From Myxococcales bacterium (GTDB lineage: Bacteria; Myxococcota; Myxococcia; Myxococcales; Anaeromyxobacteraceae), in contig JAJZQX010000009.1 in the NCBI GenBank assembly GCA_021806645.1, positions 1-64,000 of the forward strand: a stretch of DNA of 64,000 nt. Reading direction: 5' to 3'. Below the pieces are notes generated by a model. That model saw nothing but the letters and a program-made list of their open reading frames with translations. It did no database searches and was not told where the DNA came from. Below are positions 10,619 to 19,998 of the stretch, piece after piece; within the stretch, counting starts at the first letter, position 1, and every line of letters starts with the position of its first letter. The position numbers were made by a program, and so were the translations under genes.

Positions 10619-12006
10619 GCGGCGCGTGGGAGGTGGCGCTGGCCGAGCTCCAGGCTCGGCTGCCGGCGGGCCGGCTCCTGGCCGGCGACGGCGACGCGCT
10701 CGAGCCCTACGGGCTGGACGAGTCGGACCTGGGCTGCTTCCCGCCCGGGGCGGTGGTGCGAGCCGAGAACGAGGAGGACGTCCGCATCGTCCTCGAGGTG
10801 GCCAGCCGCCACCGCGTGCCGGTGGTGCCGGTGGGGGCGAGGAGCGGCAAGTCGGGCGGCAGCCTGGCCATCCAGGGCGGCATCGCCCTCTCCACCGAGC
10901 GGATGAACCGGATCCTCGAGGTGAGCGGGGAGGACCTGGTGGCCCGGGTCGAGCCGGGCGTGATCCTGGCCACGCTGCAGGCCGAGGTGGAGAAGCATGG
11001 GCTCTTCTACCCGCCCGATCCCAACTCGCTGGAGACCTGCACCATCGGCGGCAACGTGGCCGAGAACGCCGGCGGGCCGCGGGCGCTCAAGTACGGCGTC
11101 ACCCGGGAGTACGTCCTCGGCCTGCGCGCCGTGCTGCCGACCGGCGAGGTGATCAGGACCGGCCACCGATCGATCAAGGGCGTGGCCGGCTACGACCTGA
11201 CCGCCCTGCTGGTGGGGAGCGAGGGGACGCTGGCGATCGTCACGGAGGTGATGGTGAAGCTGCTGCCGAGGCCGCGGCACGTGGCCACCGCGCTGGTGGC
11301 CTTCGCCGACGTGGACGCCGCCGCCCGCGCCGTCTCTCGCGTGCTGGCCCAGGGCGTGATCCCGCGCTGCCTGGAGCTGATGGACGACGTCTCGCTGGCC
11401 GCCATCGCCCGGACCTCGCCCGGTCGCTTCCCCGCCGGCGCCGGCGCGCTGCTGCTGGTGGAGACCGACGGCAACGACGAGGAGCAGGTCTTCGACGAGA
11501 TCGTCCGGGTGGCCGACCTGGTCGCCGCCGACGCGCGGGGCGAGGTGCTGGTGGCGCGGGACGAGGCGCAGCGCCGGGAGATCTGGGAGGTGCGCCGCTA
11601 CCTCTCGGTCAACCTGAAGGCGATCCACCCCCTCAAGCTCTCCGAGGACGTGGCGGTGCCGCGCTCGAAGATCCCGGAGATGGTGGCCCGCGCCAAGGCG
11701 ATCGGCGCCGGGCTCGGCCTCGCCGTGGCCACCTACGGGCACGCCGGCGACGGCAACCTCCACTGCAACGTGCTGTTCGACACCGCGGCGGAGCGGCCCA
11801 GGGTGGACCAGGCCGTGGCGGCCATCCTGCGCGCCGCCGTCGAGCTGGGCGGCACCATCACCGGCGAGCACGGCGTGGGGCTGGCCAAGCGCGACTTCCT
11901 CGAGCTGGAGCAGGGGAAGGAACTGGTGGCGCTGCAGCGGCGGCTCAAGGCTGTCTTCGATCCGCTCGGCATCCTCAACCCCGGGAAAATCTTTCCTCCC
12001 GCTTGA
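10615..12006 (+). CDS. FAD-linked oxidase, GlcD / D-lactate dehydrogenase family
   Basis: Flavoprotein that oxidises 2-hydroxy acids such as glycolate or D-lactate. It has 463 residues and starts at ATG 10615 overlapping the SDR stop (ATGA). The FAD-binding PCMH domain occupies about residues 35-215 (VVPVGARSGKSGG, TIGGNVAENAGGP). The oxidase C-terminal domain ends with the typical YGHAGDGNLHCN, GEHGVGLAKRDF and FDPLGILNPGKIFP. No glcE or glcF partner is adjacent, so it is probably a stand-alone GlcD/Dld-type enzyme. glcD would be too specific a name. Confidence 0.88.
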   Translation: MSGAWEVALAELQARLPAGRLLAGDGDALEPYGLDESDLGCFPPGAVVRAENEEDVRIVLEVASRHRVPVVPVGARSGKSGGSLAIQGGIALSTERMNRILEVSGEDLVARVEPGVILATLQAEVEKHGLFYPPDPNSLETCTIGGNVAENAGGPRALKYGVTREYVLGLRAVLPTGEVIRTGHRSIKGVAGYDLTALLVGSEGTLAIVTEVMVKLLPRPRHVATALVAFADVDAAARAVSRVLAQGVIPRCLELMDDVSLAAIARTSPGRFPAGAGALLLVETDGNDEEQVFDEIVRVADLVAADARGEVLVARDEAQRREIWEVRRYLSVNLKAIHPLKLSEDVAVPRSKIPEMVARAKAIGAGLGLAVATYGHAGDGNLHCNVLFDTAAERPRVDQAVAAILRAAVELGGTITGEHGVGLAKRDFLELEQGKELVALQRRLKAVFDPLGILNPGKIFPPA

Positions 12007-12071
12007 TCCGCTCGCGCCGGCCGGCAGCGCCGCGTGCCGCTGAAGGTCACAAGCGCCCCGATTCACGCCTG

Positions 12072-12124
12072 TTCTGGACGGCCCTCCCCCGTTGGAGGGC
12101 AAAGCGGACGAGTCAGGTCCAGAA
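12072..12124 (+). other. Nested hairpin element between the FAD oxidase and korA
   Basis: Outer arms TTCTGGAC (12072-12079) and GTCCAGAA (12117-12124) pair over 8 bp and enclose an inner perfect 7-bp hairpin GCCCTCC / GGAGGGC (12081-12087 and 12094-12100). It lies upstream of the predicted korA promoter, in the 3' region of the upstream operon. The following bases are only modestly T-rich. It may be a terminator, an RNA element or an operator. Confidence 0.5.
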
Positions 12125-12161
12125 TAAGCCTGTTGTTTCGCTGGTTTGGCGGCGCACCGCG

Positions 12162-12190
12162 TTGACTTCGGGGAGGTGATCCGGCATACA
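12162..12190 (+). promoter_or_regulatory. Predicted sigma-70-type promoter for korAB
   Basis: TTGACT at 12162-12167 and CATACA at 12185-12190 with a 17-base spacer. It sits about 50 bases before the korA ATG and no other good candidate lies in the gap. Confidence 0.6.
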
Positions 12191-12241
12191 GGACCCCCTT
12201 TTTGCAGCTTGGGTCCCCCTCGCAAGGAGATGCAGGGCCAC

Positions 12242-14086
<1,845 letters not shown>

Positions 14087-14110
14087 GGACTCCGGAAAGG
14101 ACACACACAC

Positions 14111-15148
14111 ATGGCTACCGAGAACACGGCGCTGCCCGTCTACAGCAAGAAGGACTTCGAGTCGGGCGTCGACCCCCGCTGGTGCCCCGGCTGCGGCGAT
14201 TTCTCCATCATCAACCAGGTCCAGAAGGTGCTGCCGGCCGTCGGCCGGAAGCGCGAGGACATCGTCTTCATCTCCGGCATCGGCTGCTCGTCGCGCTTCC
14301 CGTACTACATGAACAACTACGGGATGCACACGCTGCACGGCCGCGCCCCCTCCTTCGCCTCGGGCCTCAAGGTCTCCCGCCCCGAGCTGATGGTCTGGGT
14401 GGTGACCGGCGACGGCGACGCGCTCGCCATCGGCGGCAACCACTTCATCCACGCCATGCGGCGCAACATCGACCTGAAGCTGCTGCTCTTCAACAACCGG
14501 ATCTACGGCCTGACCAAGGGCCAGGTCTCGCCTACCTCCGAGCTGGGCAAGAAGACCAAGAGCACGCCGCACGGCTCGCCCGACGCGCCGTTCAACCCGC
14601 CGGCACTGGCCATCGGCGCGGGCGCCACCTTCGTGGCCCGCTCCATCGACGTGGAAGGCGCGCACCTCGGGACGGTGCTCAAGGCCGCCGCCGAGCACAA
14701 GGGCAGCTGCTTCACCGAGATCTACCAGAACTGCCCGGTCTTCAACGACGGCGCCTACGTCTCCATCACCGAGAAGAGCGTCAAGGTCGACGCCCTCCTC
14801 CGCATGGAGCACGGCAAGCCGCTGCTCTTCGGCAAGGACAACAAGAAGGGCATCCGCTTCAACCCGCAGACCGCGGAGCTCGAGGTGGTGGTGGTGGGCG
14901 AGGGCGGCGTGACCGAGAAGGACGTCCTGGTCCACGACGCCAGGCGCGACGACCCGACCCTGGCCTTCATGCTCGCCAACCTGTCGCTCAAGCCGGGGTT
15001 CCCGACCCCCATCGGCGTCTTCCGCGACGTGTCGCGCCCGACCGCCGAGGAGCTGACCTGGAACATGATCAACGCCGCCAAGGGCAAGAAGGGCGACGTC
15101 GACGTCGTCAAGCTCCTGGCCGGCTCGGACACCTGGAACATCAAGTGA
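14111..15148 (+). CDS. korB: 2-oxoacid:ferredoxin oxidoreductase beta subunit (KorB-like)
   Basis: TPP-binding beta subunit partner of the preceding gene, 345 residues. Early Cys pair WCPGCGDFS at about residues 23-31, the ISGIGCSSRFPYY segment, the TPP motif GDGDALAIGGNH with NN about 30 residues later, then YGLTKGQVSPTS, which is typical of 2-oxoglutarate ferredoxin oxidoreductase beta chains. No CxxC 4Fe-4S ferredoxin domain is fused and no delta subunit is adjacent, so this is the two-gene form. It ends 85 bases before a strong intrinsic terminator. Confidence 0.92.
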   Translation: MATENTALPVYSKKDFESGVDPRWCPGCGDFSIINQVQKVLPAVGRKREDIVFISGIGCSSRFPYYMNNYGMHTLHGRAPSFASGLKVSRPELMVWVVTGDGDALAIGGNHFIHAMRRNIDLKLLLFNNRIYGLTKGQVSPTSELGKKTKSTPHGSPDAPFNPPALAIGAGATFVARSIDVEGAHLGTVLKAAAEHKGSCFTEIYQNCPVFNDGAYVSITEKSVKVDALLRMEHGKPLLFGKDNKKGIRFNPQTAELEVVVVGEGGVTEKDVLVHDARRDDPTLAFMLANLSLKPGFPTPIGVFRDVSRPTAEELTWNMINAAKGKKGDVDVVKLLAGSDTWNIK

Positions 15149-15168
15149 AATAGCGTCGGCGCCGAGTC

Positions 15169-15203
15169 GTGCTGGCGCCGGCTGCTGGTGGCGCCAGCGC
15201 AAG
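15169..15203 (+). repeat. Hairpin repeat, left copy (3' of korB)
   Basis: Stem arms 15169-15179 and 15190-15200 (core GCTGGCGCC / GGCGCCAGC) enclose the ten-base loop GGCTGCTGGT and are followed by AAG. The same element occurs inverted at 18652-18686 with 31 of 35 bases matching. One difference pair is compensatory (T-A here, C-G there) and another keeps pairing as T-G versus C-G. It lies between the korB stop and the terminator. Confidence 0.75.
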
Positions 15204-15233
15204 ACGCGAGGAGGCCCTCTTTCCTCGTGACAC

Positions 15234-15268
15234 GGCCCGCACTCCCACCTCGGGGTGCGGGCCTTTTC
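15234..15268 (+). terminator. Intrinsic terminator after korAB
   Basis: GGCCCGCAC (15234-15242) pairs perfectly over 9 bp with GTGCGGGCC (15255-15263) across a 12-base loop, followed at once by TTTTC. It insulates the restriction gene from korAB transcription. Confidence 0.88.
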
Positions 15269-15340
15269 ACGTGCCGCCGCCCCGGCCCCTTCGCTCGCGC
15301 CATTCAACTTGGGCGCCGCCCGCGTCGGACCCCCGCGGTA

Positions 15341-18300
15341 ATGTCCTCAATCATGTCCGACAGCCGTGAGAGAGCGAAAAAGGCGCTTGCCGAACTTGTC
15401 CAGGAGTTCGAGGAACTCGACCGGGGCGCGCACACGGCGGATGTATCGGAGGCGACTGCTCGCTCCTGGGTAGAGAAGCTGCTCACGGTGTTCGGATGGA
15501 ATGCGGCGGACCCCCGCCAGGTGCGGCAGGAGTACACGATCAAGGGGCGCGAAGTCCGCAGGCTTCGGCGTGAGGGGACCAGTCACAGCCGGCCGGACTA
15601 TGCGCTCAAGGTTGCCGGCGAGCGCATCCTCTACATCGACGTCAAGCGTTTCGACGTCTCGATCGAGGACGACGAGAACGTCGCCTTTCAGGTTCGCAGT
15701 TACGGGTGGTCTGCCGGTTTCCGGCTCAGCTACGCCTGCGACTTCGAGGAACTGGCCATCTGGGACTGTAGCCACAAGCCCGAGGCCGACGACGACGCCC
15801 GCGTCGCGCGCCTTCAGTGCCTCCGGTACACCGAGTACGTCGAGAAGTTCGACTTGCTCTGGGACTACCTGTCCAGGGAAGCAATCGTGGCCGGGTCCCT
15901 GCAGCGCCTTCACCCAGAGGAGCAGCGGCCTCGGGGTGCCGAGCCCCTCGACGTCGTCTTCGAGGCCAAGCTCTCCGAATGGCGCGTCGAGTTGGCCAAG
16001 TCGATCCTGCGCCATGGCGGAACGCGCGACCCGGAGATCATCTCCGGCGCGGCCCAGCGGATTCTCGACCGCATCGTATTCCTGCGCCTCTGCGAGGAAC
16101 TGGGGTTGGAGGAGTACGGCTCCTTGAACGCCATGGTCAACGACGGTGACGGCTTCTGGCCGCTGTTCGTCGCGGCCCATGAGAAGCGGTATCGCAAGGT
16201 GTACGACGGCCTGCTCTTCCCAAATAGCGAGGAAGACGACCCGACGCTGGTGGAGCGGCATCTCCGGCAGTGGTGGCTGAAGGGGCGTGTCTTCGAGCAG
16301 ATCGTTCGGGGCCTCTATTTCCCTCAGCCGTATCGCTTCGATGCCGTGCCGATCGAACTCCTCGGAGGCATCTACGAGCGCTTCCTTGGCAAGCGCCTGC
16401 GCGTCGTAGGCAATGACGTGAGGGACGAGTTCAAGCCCGAGTACCAGCGGACGAAAGGCGCGGTCTATACGCTTTCGTGGGTCGTGCGGCGAGTTGTAGG
16501 CCGCACCCTGGGACCGCTCACTGCGGATGCAGATCCCGAGACCATCCTTGGGCTCAGGATCCTCGATCCAGCTTGTGGATCGGCGAGCTTCCTCCTCGGT
16601 GTCTATGATCACCTGGAGGATGCCATCCTCGAGTGGGCCCGGAATAGCTCGAAGGACCGCCGGCGAAGTGGCCTCGTCGTCGATGATGCGGAGGGGCTCC
16701 GGCTCTCGGTCCAGACCTCGCGAAGGATCATCGAAGGGTGTCTGTACGGCGTGGACATCGATCCCAATGCGGTCGAGGTGGCGCGCATGTCCCTCGCACT
16801 GCGCCACCTGGAGCGTTCCGCCGGTGACTTTCCCGAGGAACCGAAGGACCTCCTCGCCGGCATCGGGCGAAACATCCGCCAAGGAAACTCGCTGGTAGGT
16901 CCAGACATCGCCGGCCTCGGGCTTGACCCGGACCGCGTGCGGGCCACCATGCCGTTCGCCTGGAAAGACCGGCTCTTCGGTTTCGGGAAAGTCCTGGATG
17001 AGGGCGGATTCCACGCTGTGGTGGGCAATCCGCCATATATCGAGGTGAAGCGGTACAAGGAGTGGATGCCGGAGATGTACCAGTACCTCAAGGAGGGGGG
17101 CCGGTACGTGACCGCCGACCAGGGCAAGACGGACATCGCCATGCCCTTCATGGAGATGGGGGTCCGGCAGTTGAGGAAGGGCGGTCGTCTCGGCTTCATC
17201 ATCCAGAATCGCTTTTTCAAGACCGAGTACGGCGAGTCCACCCGGCGCTGGCTCCGGAAGGGAAAGCTCCTGGAATCCGTCGAGGACTTCCGGGACATTC
17301 AGGTGTTCCCGGGTCGCACGACTTACACGACCATCCTCGTCCTGCAGGCGGGGTCGGAGTCCTTCGAGTACCGGACCTACGACGGACTCTCCCAGGCCCA
17401 GGCCAACCAGCCGGCGTTGACCGTCCGGTCCAAGGTGGCGCAATTGAACGACGGTCCATGGTCGCTCGACCAGCCCGACCTGCTCGAGGTACACGCAGCG
17501 CTAGCGAAGCAGCATGGCACCATCGGCCAGCACCGCGCGATCGAGATCAGCGTCGGCCTCCAGACCCTGTACGGCAAGCTTTACCAGTTCCGGCCGGTGG
17601 AGGTTACGGCGCGGTCGGTCCGTGGGGTGAACGGCCTCGGCGCAGAGGTCGTGCTGGAGCGCAAGGCGCTCCGGCCCCTGTGCCGGAATCGAGGCTTCTT
17701 CCCGTTTCGCTCCGACAACGCCGACGCCTGGGTGATCTTTCCCTACGACGTCGATGGCGACACTGCGACGGAGATTCGCTGGCCGGAATTCAAACGGCGG
17801 TTTCCCAAGGCGTCGGCCTATCTGGAGCACAATCGGAACACACTGCGTACCGCCGTCGAGTTGCCGGAGGGACGCGAACGATGGCATTTGTATCTGTACC
17901 CGAAGAACCTCGTCCAGCAGACACGTCCGAAAGTACTGTTCCCCTCCACCATCGAGGACACGGTCGCGGCCGTCGACCGCAACGGCGAGGTCTACCAGGA
18001 CAACGTCCGCATCAACTCGCTCAGCATCCAAGGTGGCGCCCTTGAACTCGGGGCAGTTGCCGGCGTGATGAATTCGACGCTCTTCAGCGCACTGGCCAGA
18101 GCCAAGGCGGGACTCAGCGACGGCGGCTGGCGGCAGTTCAACAGGCAGTTTGCGGAGCTGGTCCCCTTTCCATTCAAGGCCTTGTCCACGAGTCCCCTCG
18201 TTCCAAGGTTGTCGAAGCTGAGTTCGCTGATCGAAACCCAGCAGGACCAGCTCCGAAAGGCGCGGAGCGAGGGGCAGCGGAGCGCCGTCCGTGGGGCTCT

Positions 18301-18463
18301 GTCGGCGCTCTGGACCGAGCTCGACGAAGTCGTCGAGAAGCTATACGGGGTCAACGCCGCTCAGCGAAAAGTCATCGCCCGGTATCCACGGAAGGTGGAT
18401 AGAGTCGAACTGCCGTTGCGAGCGGAGCATGCAGAACTGGAAGACGATGGGGGGGAGTCCTAG
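15341..18463 (+). CDS. Type IIG-like restriction endonuclease-methyltransferase (single-chain, Eco57I/MmeI-like)
   Basis: A 1040-residue single polypeptide with a nuclease-like N-terminus, an adenine methyltransferase core and a C-terminal specificity region. A PD-(D/E)xK-like site is seen as P-D86 then D100-V-K102. SAM motif I is DPACGSASFLL near residue 409 and catalytic motif IV NPPY near 563, the gamma-class N6-adenine order. The C-terminal third holds a target-recognition-like part (SIQGGALELGAVAGVMNSTLF, QFNRQFAELVPFPF) and a terminal helical part. Start is uncertain: ATG 15341 or ATG 15353, with no clear ribosome-binding site. No separate specificity or BREX gene is adjacent. Its codon use is less GC-biased than its neighbours, suggesting horizontal transfer. 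The target sequence cannot be read from here. Confidence 0.85.
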   Translation: MSSIMSDSRERAKKALAELVQEFEELDRGAHTADVSEATARSWVEKLLTVFGWNAADPRQVRQEYTIKGREVRRLRREGTSHSRPDYALKVAGERILYIDVKRFDVSIEDDENVAFQVRSYGWSAGFRLSYACDFEELAIWDCSHKPEADDDARVARLQCLRYTEYVEKFDLLWDYLSREAIVAGSLQRLHPEEQRPRGAEPLDVVFEAKLSEWRVELAKSILRHGGTRDPEIISGAAQRILDRIVFLRLCEELGLEEYGSLNAMVNDGDGFWPLFVAAHEKRYRKVYDGLLFPNSEEDDPTLVERHLRQWWLKGRVFEQIVRGLYFPQPYRFDAVPIELLGGIYERFLGKRLRVVGNDVRDEFKPEYQRTKGAVYTLSWVVRRVVGRTLGPLTADADPETILGLRILDPACGSASFLLGVYDHLEDAILEWARNSSKDRRRSGLVVDDAEGLRLSVQTSRRIIEGCLYGVDIDPNAVEVARMSLALRHLERSAGDFPEEPKDLLAGIGRNIRQGNSLVGPDIAGLGLDPDRVRATMPFAWKDRLFGFGKVLDEGGFHAVVGNPPYIEVKRYKEWMPEMYQYLKEGGRYVTADQGKTDIAMPFMEMGVRQLRKGGRLGFIIQNRFFKTEYGESTRRWLRKGKLLESVEDFRDIQVFPGRTTYTTILVLQAGSESFEYRTYDGLSQAQANQPALTVRSKVAQLNDGPWSLDQPDLLEVHAALAKQHGTIGQHRAIEISVGLQTLYGKLYQFRPVEVTARSVRGVNGLGAEVVLERKALRPLCRNRGFFPFRSDNADAWVIFPYDVDGDTATEIRWPEFKRRFPKASAYLEHNRNTLRTAVELPEGRERWHLYLYPKNLVQQTRPKVLFPSTIEDTVAAVDRNGEVYQDNVRINSLSIQGGALELGAVAGVMNSTLFSALARAKAGLSDGGWRQFNRQFAELVPFPFKALSTSPLVPRLSKLSSLIETQQDQLRKARSEGQRSAVRGALSALWTELDEVVEKLYGVNAAQRKVIARYPRKVDRVELPLRAEHAELEDDGGES

Positions 18464-18466
18464 CCC

Positions 18467-18625
18467 ATGCCCTCTGCGGGCGAAGCCCAAGAGGCTATCG
18501 ACCGCGCCCCGACGCCTCGGGGCATGGACTCTGCACCGGAGCCGCTCGAGGACTCGTGCCCGCTTGCCGATGGGTCCGGAGCGGACCCGCACCGCCGGGC
18601 CGCGGCAGGCGCCGTCACGCCATGA
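18467..18625 (+). CDS. Possible 52-residue ORF after the restriction gene
   Basis: ATG 18467 starts 3 bases after the restriction gene stop. A G-rich GGGGGGAG stretch at 18450-18457 is suitably spaced as a ribosome-binding site. The product is Ala/Pro/Asp/Glu-rich (MPSAGEAQEAIDRAPTP...), has no hydrophobic core and resembles no family I know. In this GC-rich DNA such short frames arise by chance, so it may not be a gene. Confidence 0.25.
   Translation: MPSAGEAQEAIDRAPTPRGMDSAPEPLEDSCPLADGSGADPHRRAAAGAVTP
18506..18588. other. Two hairpins downstream of the restriction gene
   Basis: GCCCCGA / TCGGGGC (18506-18512 and 18517-18523, loop CGCC) and GGGTCC / GGACCC (18572-18577 and 18583-18588) lie in the 225-base gap between the convergent restriction and TPR genes. 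Neither has a T tract. They may slow or end transcription from either side. Confidence 0.35.
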
Positions 18626-18651
18626 CGCAGGCCACCAGACCGTGCTCGATG

Positions 18652-18686
18652 CTTGCGCCGGCGCCACCAGAAGCCGGCGCCGGCGC
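18652..18686 (-). repeat. Hairpin repeat, right copy (3' of the TPR lipoprotein gene)
   Basis: Inverted copy of 15169-15203. Stem arms 18655-18665 and 18676-18686 form an 11-bp perfect stem around a ten-base loop. Read on the minus strand it directly follows the stop of the TPR lipoprotein gene, just as the left copy follows korB on the plus strand. Confidence 0.75.
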
Positions 18687-18688
18687 GA

Positions 18689-19486
18689 TCAGTCCGCGCA
18701 GGCCTCGGCGCCGCGCCGGCTCACCCGGCAGGCCTCCGCCGCCGGGTCGAGCGCGAGGCAGCGGTCGCATGCCGCGACCGCCTCGCCGCACCGGCCGAGC
18801 CGGACCAGGGAGAGACAGAGCCCGAGCAGCCGGTCCGGAGAGGGCGCCAGCTCGGTGGCGCGCCGGTAGCCGCGCTCGGCCGCCGCGAAGCGGCCGGCGA
18901 CGTAGTCCATGAAGGCGAGGTCGGTGTGGGCCGCCGGGGAGTCCGGCACCGCCTCCAGCAGGTGCAGGTACTCGCGGCGGGCCTCCCGCCAGCGCGCTGC
19001 GCGGCCGGGCGCGTCGGCCAGCCCCTGGCGCAGCAGCGCCCGGGCCAGGTTCTGCCGGGCCGCTGCGAGATCGGGGTCGATCCGCAGGGCGGCGCGGAGC
19101 TCGCCGACGGCCTCGGCGGGCCGGTCCAGCGCGAGCAGGGCCTCGCCGAGGTTGGCGTGCCCCTCGGCGAAGTCAGGCGCGAGCCGGACGGCATGGGCGA
19201 ACCGTTTCCGGGCGGTGACGTCGTCTTCCCGGCCGCGGGCCACCACGCCGAGCCCGTTCCAGCCCTCGGGCAGGTCGGGCGCGAACTCCAGCGCATGCTC
19301 GAACGCAACCTCGGCCCGCTCGGCGTCGCCGGCCTCGAGGTGGGCGTACCCGCGGCGCAGCTCCTCGGCGGCGCGGGGGTGGACCAGCGGCGAGGCGAGG
19401 CAGCCGGCGGCGACGAGGAGCAGGACGGGGGTCACGCTGGCCTGGAGGACGGCCGGGGCGGGACCCGTGGTGATGCGGGAGCGCAT
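18689..19486 (-). CDS. TPR-repeat lipoprotein
   Basis: 265 residues. An N-terminal hydrophobic segment ends in the lipobox LVAAGC with Cys at about position 29, so it is probably a lipid-anchored periplasmic or outer-membrane protein. The rest is four to six tetratricopeptide repeats (for example AEVAFEHALEFAPDLPEGWNGLG and PAEAVGELRAALRIDPD pattern) ending in a Cys-containing stretch (CGEAVAACDRCLALDP). TPRs bind proteins, and the partner is unknown. A GTG at 19495 would add three residues. It is divergent from the next gene with only about 30 bases between starts. Confidence 0.8.
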   Translation of the reverse strand: MRSRITTGPAPAVLQASVTPVLLLVAAGCLASPLVHPRAAEELRRGYAHLEAGDAERAEVAFEHALEFAPDLPEGWNGLGVVARGREDDVTARKRFAHAVRLAPDFAEGHANLGEALLALDRPAEAVGELRAALRIDPDLAAARQNLARALLRQGLADAPGRAARWREARREYLHLLEAVPDSPAAHTDLAFMDYVAGRFAAAERGYRRATELAPSPDRLLGLCLSLVRLGRCGEAVAACDRCLALDPAAEACRVSRRGAEACAD

Positions 19487-19518
19487 GGTGAGCACGGACC
19501 TTGCTCCGGTCGTGCCAC

Positions 19519-19998
19519 ATGCGAACCCTCGCCCCCGCCATCATCGCGCAGCTGCTCGCCGTTCCCACCCTGGCCACGGCGCTGGCCCCGCCGGTCGGTT
19601 TCTCCTTGGAAACCGCGGTGGTCGCGGCGCCCAGCAGGGCGGCCGGGCGCCTCACCGCCGTCGCCTCCTGCTGGCTCGACGGGGACCTGGAGGCCGAGGC
19701 GCGGCTCGGCTTCGGGTCCGTCGATCGGCCGGGCGGCCGCCGTGCGGACGCGGTGACGCCGGCGCTCGGCCTGCGCTGGGGCCCCGACGCCGGCCGCTGG
19801 CGCCCGGTGATCGGGGTCGAGGCGGGGACGCGACTCCTCGCGACGGAGCGTGGCGCCGCCCTAACCGCCGCGGCGCGCGCCGGCGTCGAGTTCCTGGCCC
19901 GGCGGGATCTCTCGCTGACCGTGGCGCTCGGCTGGCGCTGGACGTCCGGCGCCGGTTCGGGGGCCGAGGCGATCGTCGGCCTCGGCTACCACCCGTGA
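19519..19998 (+). CDS. Small exported protein, possible outer-membrane beta-barrel
   Basis: 159 residues with a hydrophobic signal-like N-terminus (MRTLAPAIIAQLLAVPTLATALA). The mature part alternates polar and hydrophobic residues in short strands (AEARLGFGS, PVIGVEAGTRLL, LTVALGWRW, AIVGLGY), which suits a small eight-stranded barrel. No family is recognised. ATG 19519 is preferred; a TTG at 19501 is in frame. The stop touches the stop of the convergent lipoprotein gene with no base between them. Confidence 0.6.
   Translation: MRTLAPAIIAQLLAVPTLATALAPPVGFSLETAVVAAPSRAAGRLTAVASCWLDGDLEAEARLGFGSVDRPGGRRADAVTPALGLRWGPDAGRWRPVIGVEAGTRLLATERGAALTAAARAGVEFLARRDLSLTVALGWRWTSGAGSGAEAIVGLGYHP

Noticed and set aside
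15188-15340. N-terminal extension of the restriction gene by 51 codons
   Set aside because: It would run back through the korAB terminator and the hairpin region, and the sequence is Arg/Pro-rich without family similarity.
15169-18686. Inverted hairpins as terminal repeats of an insertion sequence
   Set aside because: No transposase lies between them, no target-site duplication is evident, and each copy is itself a hairpin, so a classical IS is not supported; reported instead as a structured repeat pair.
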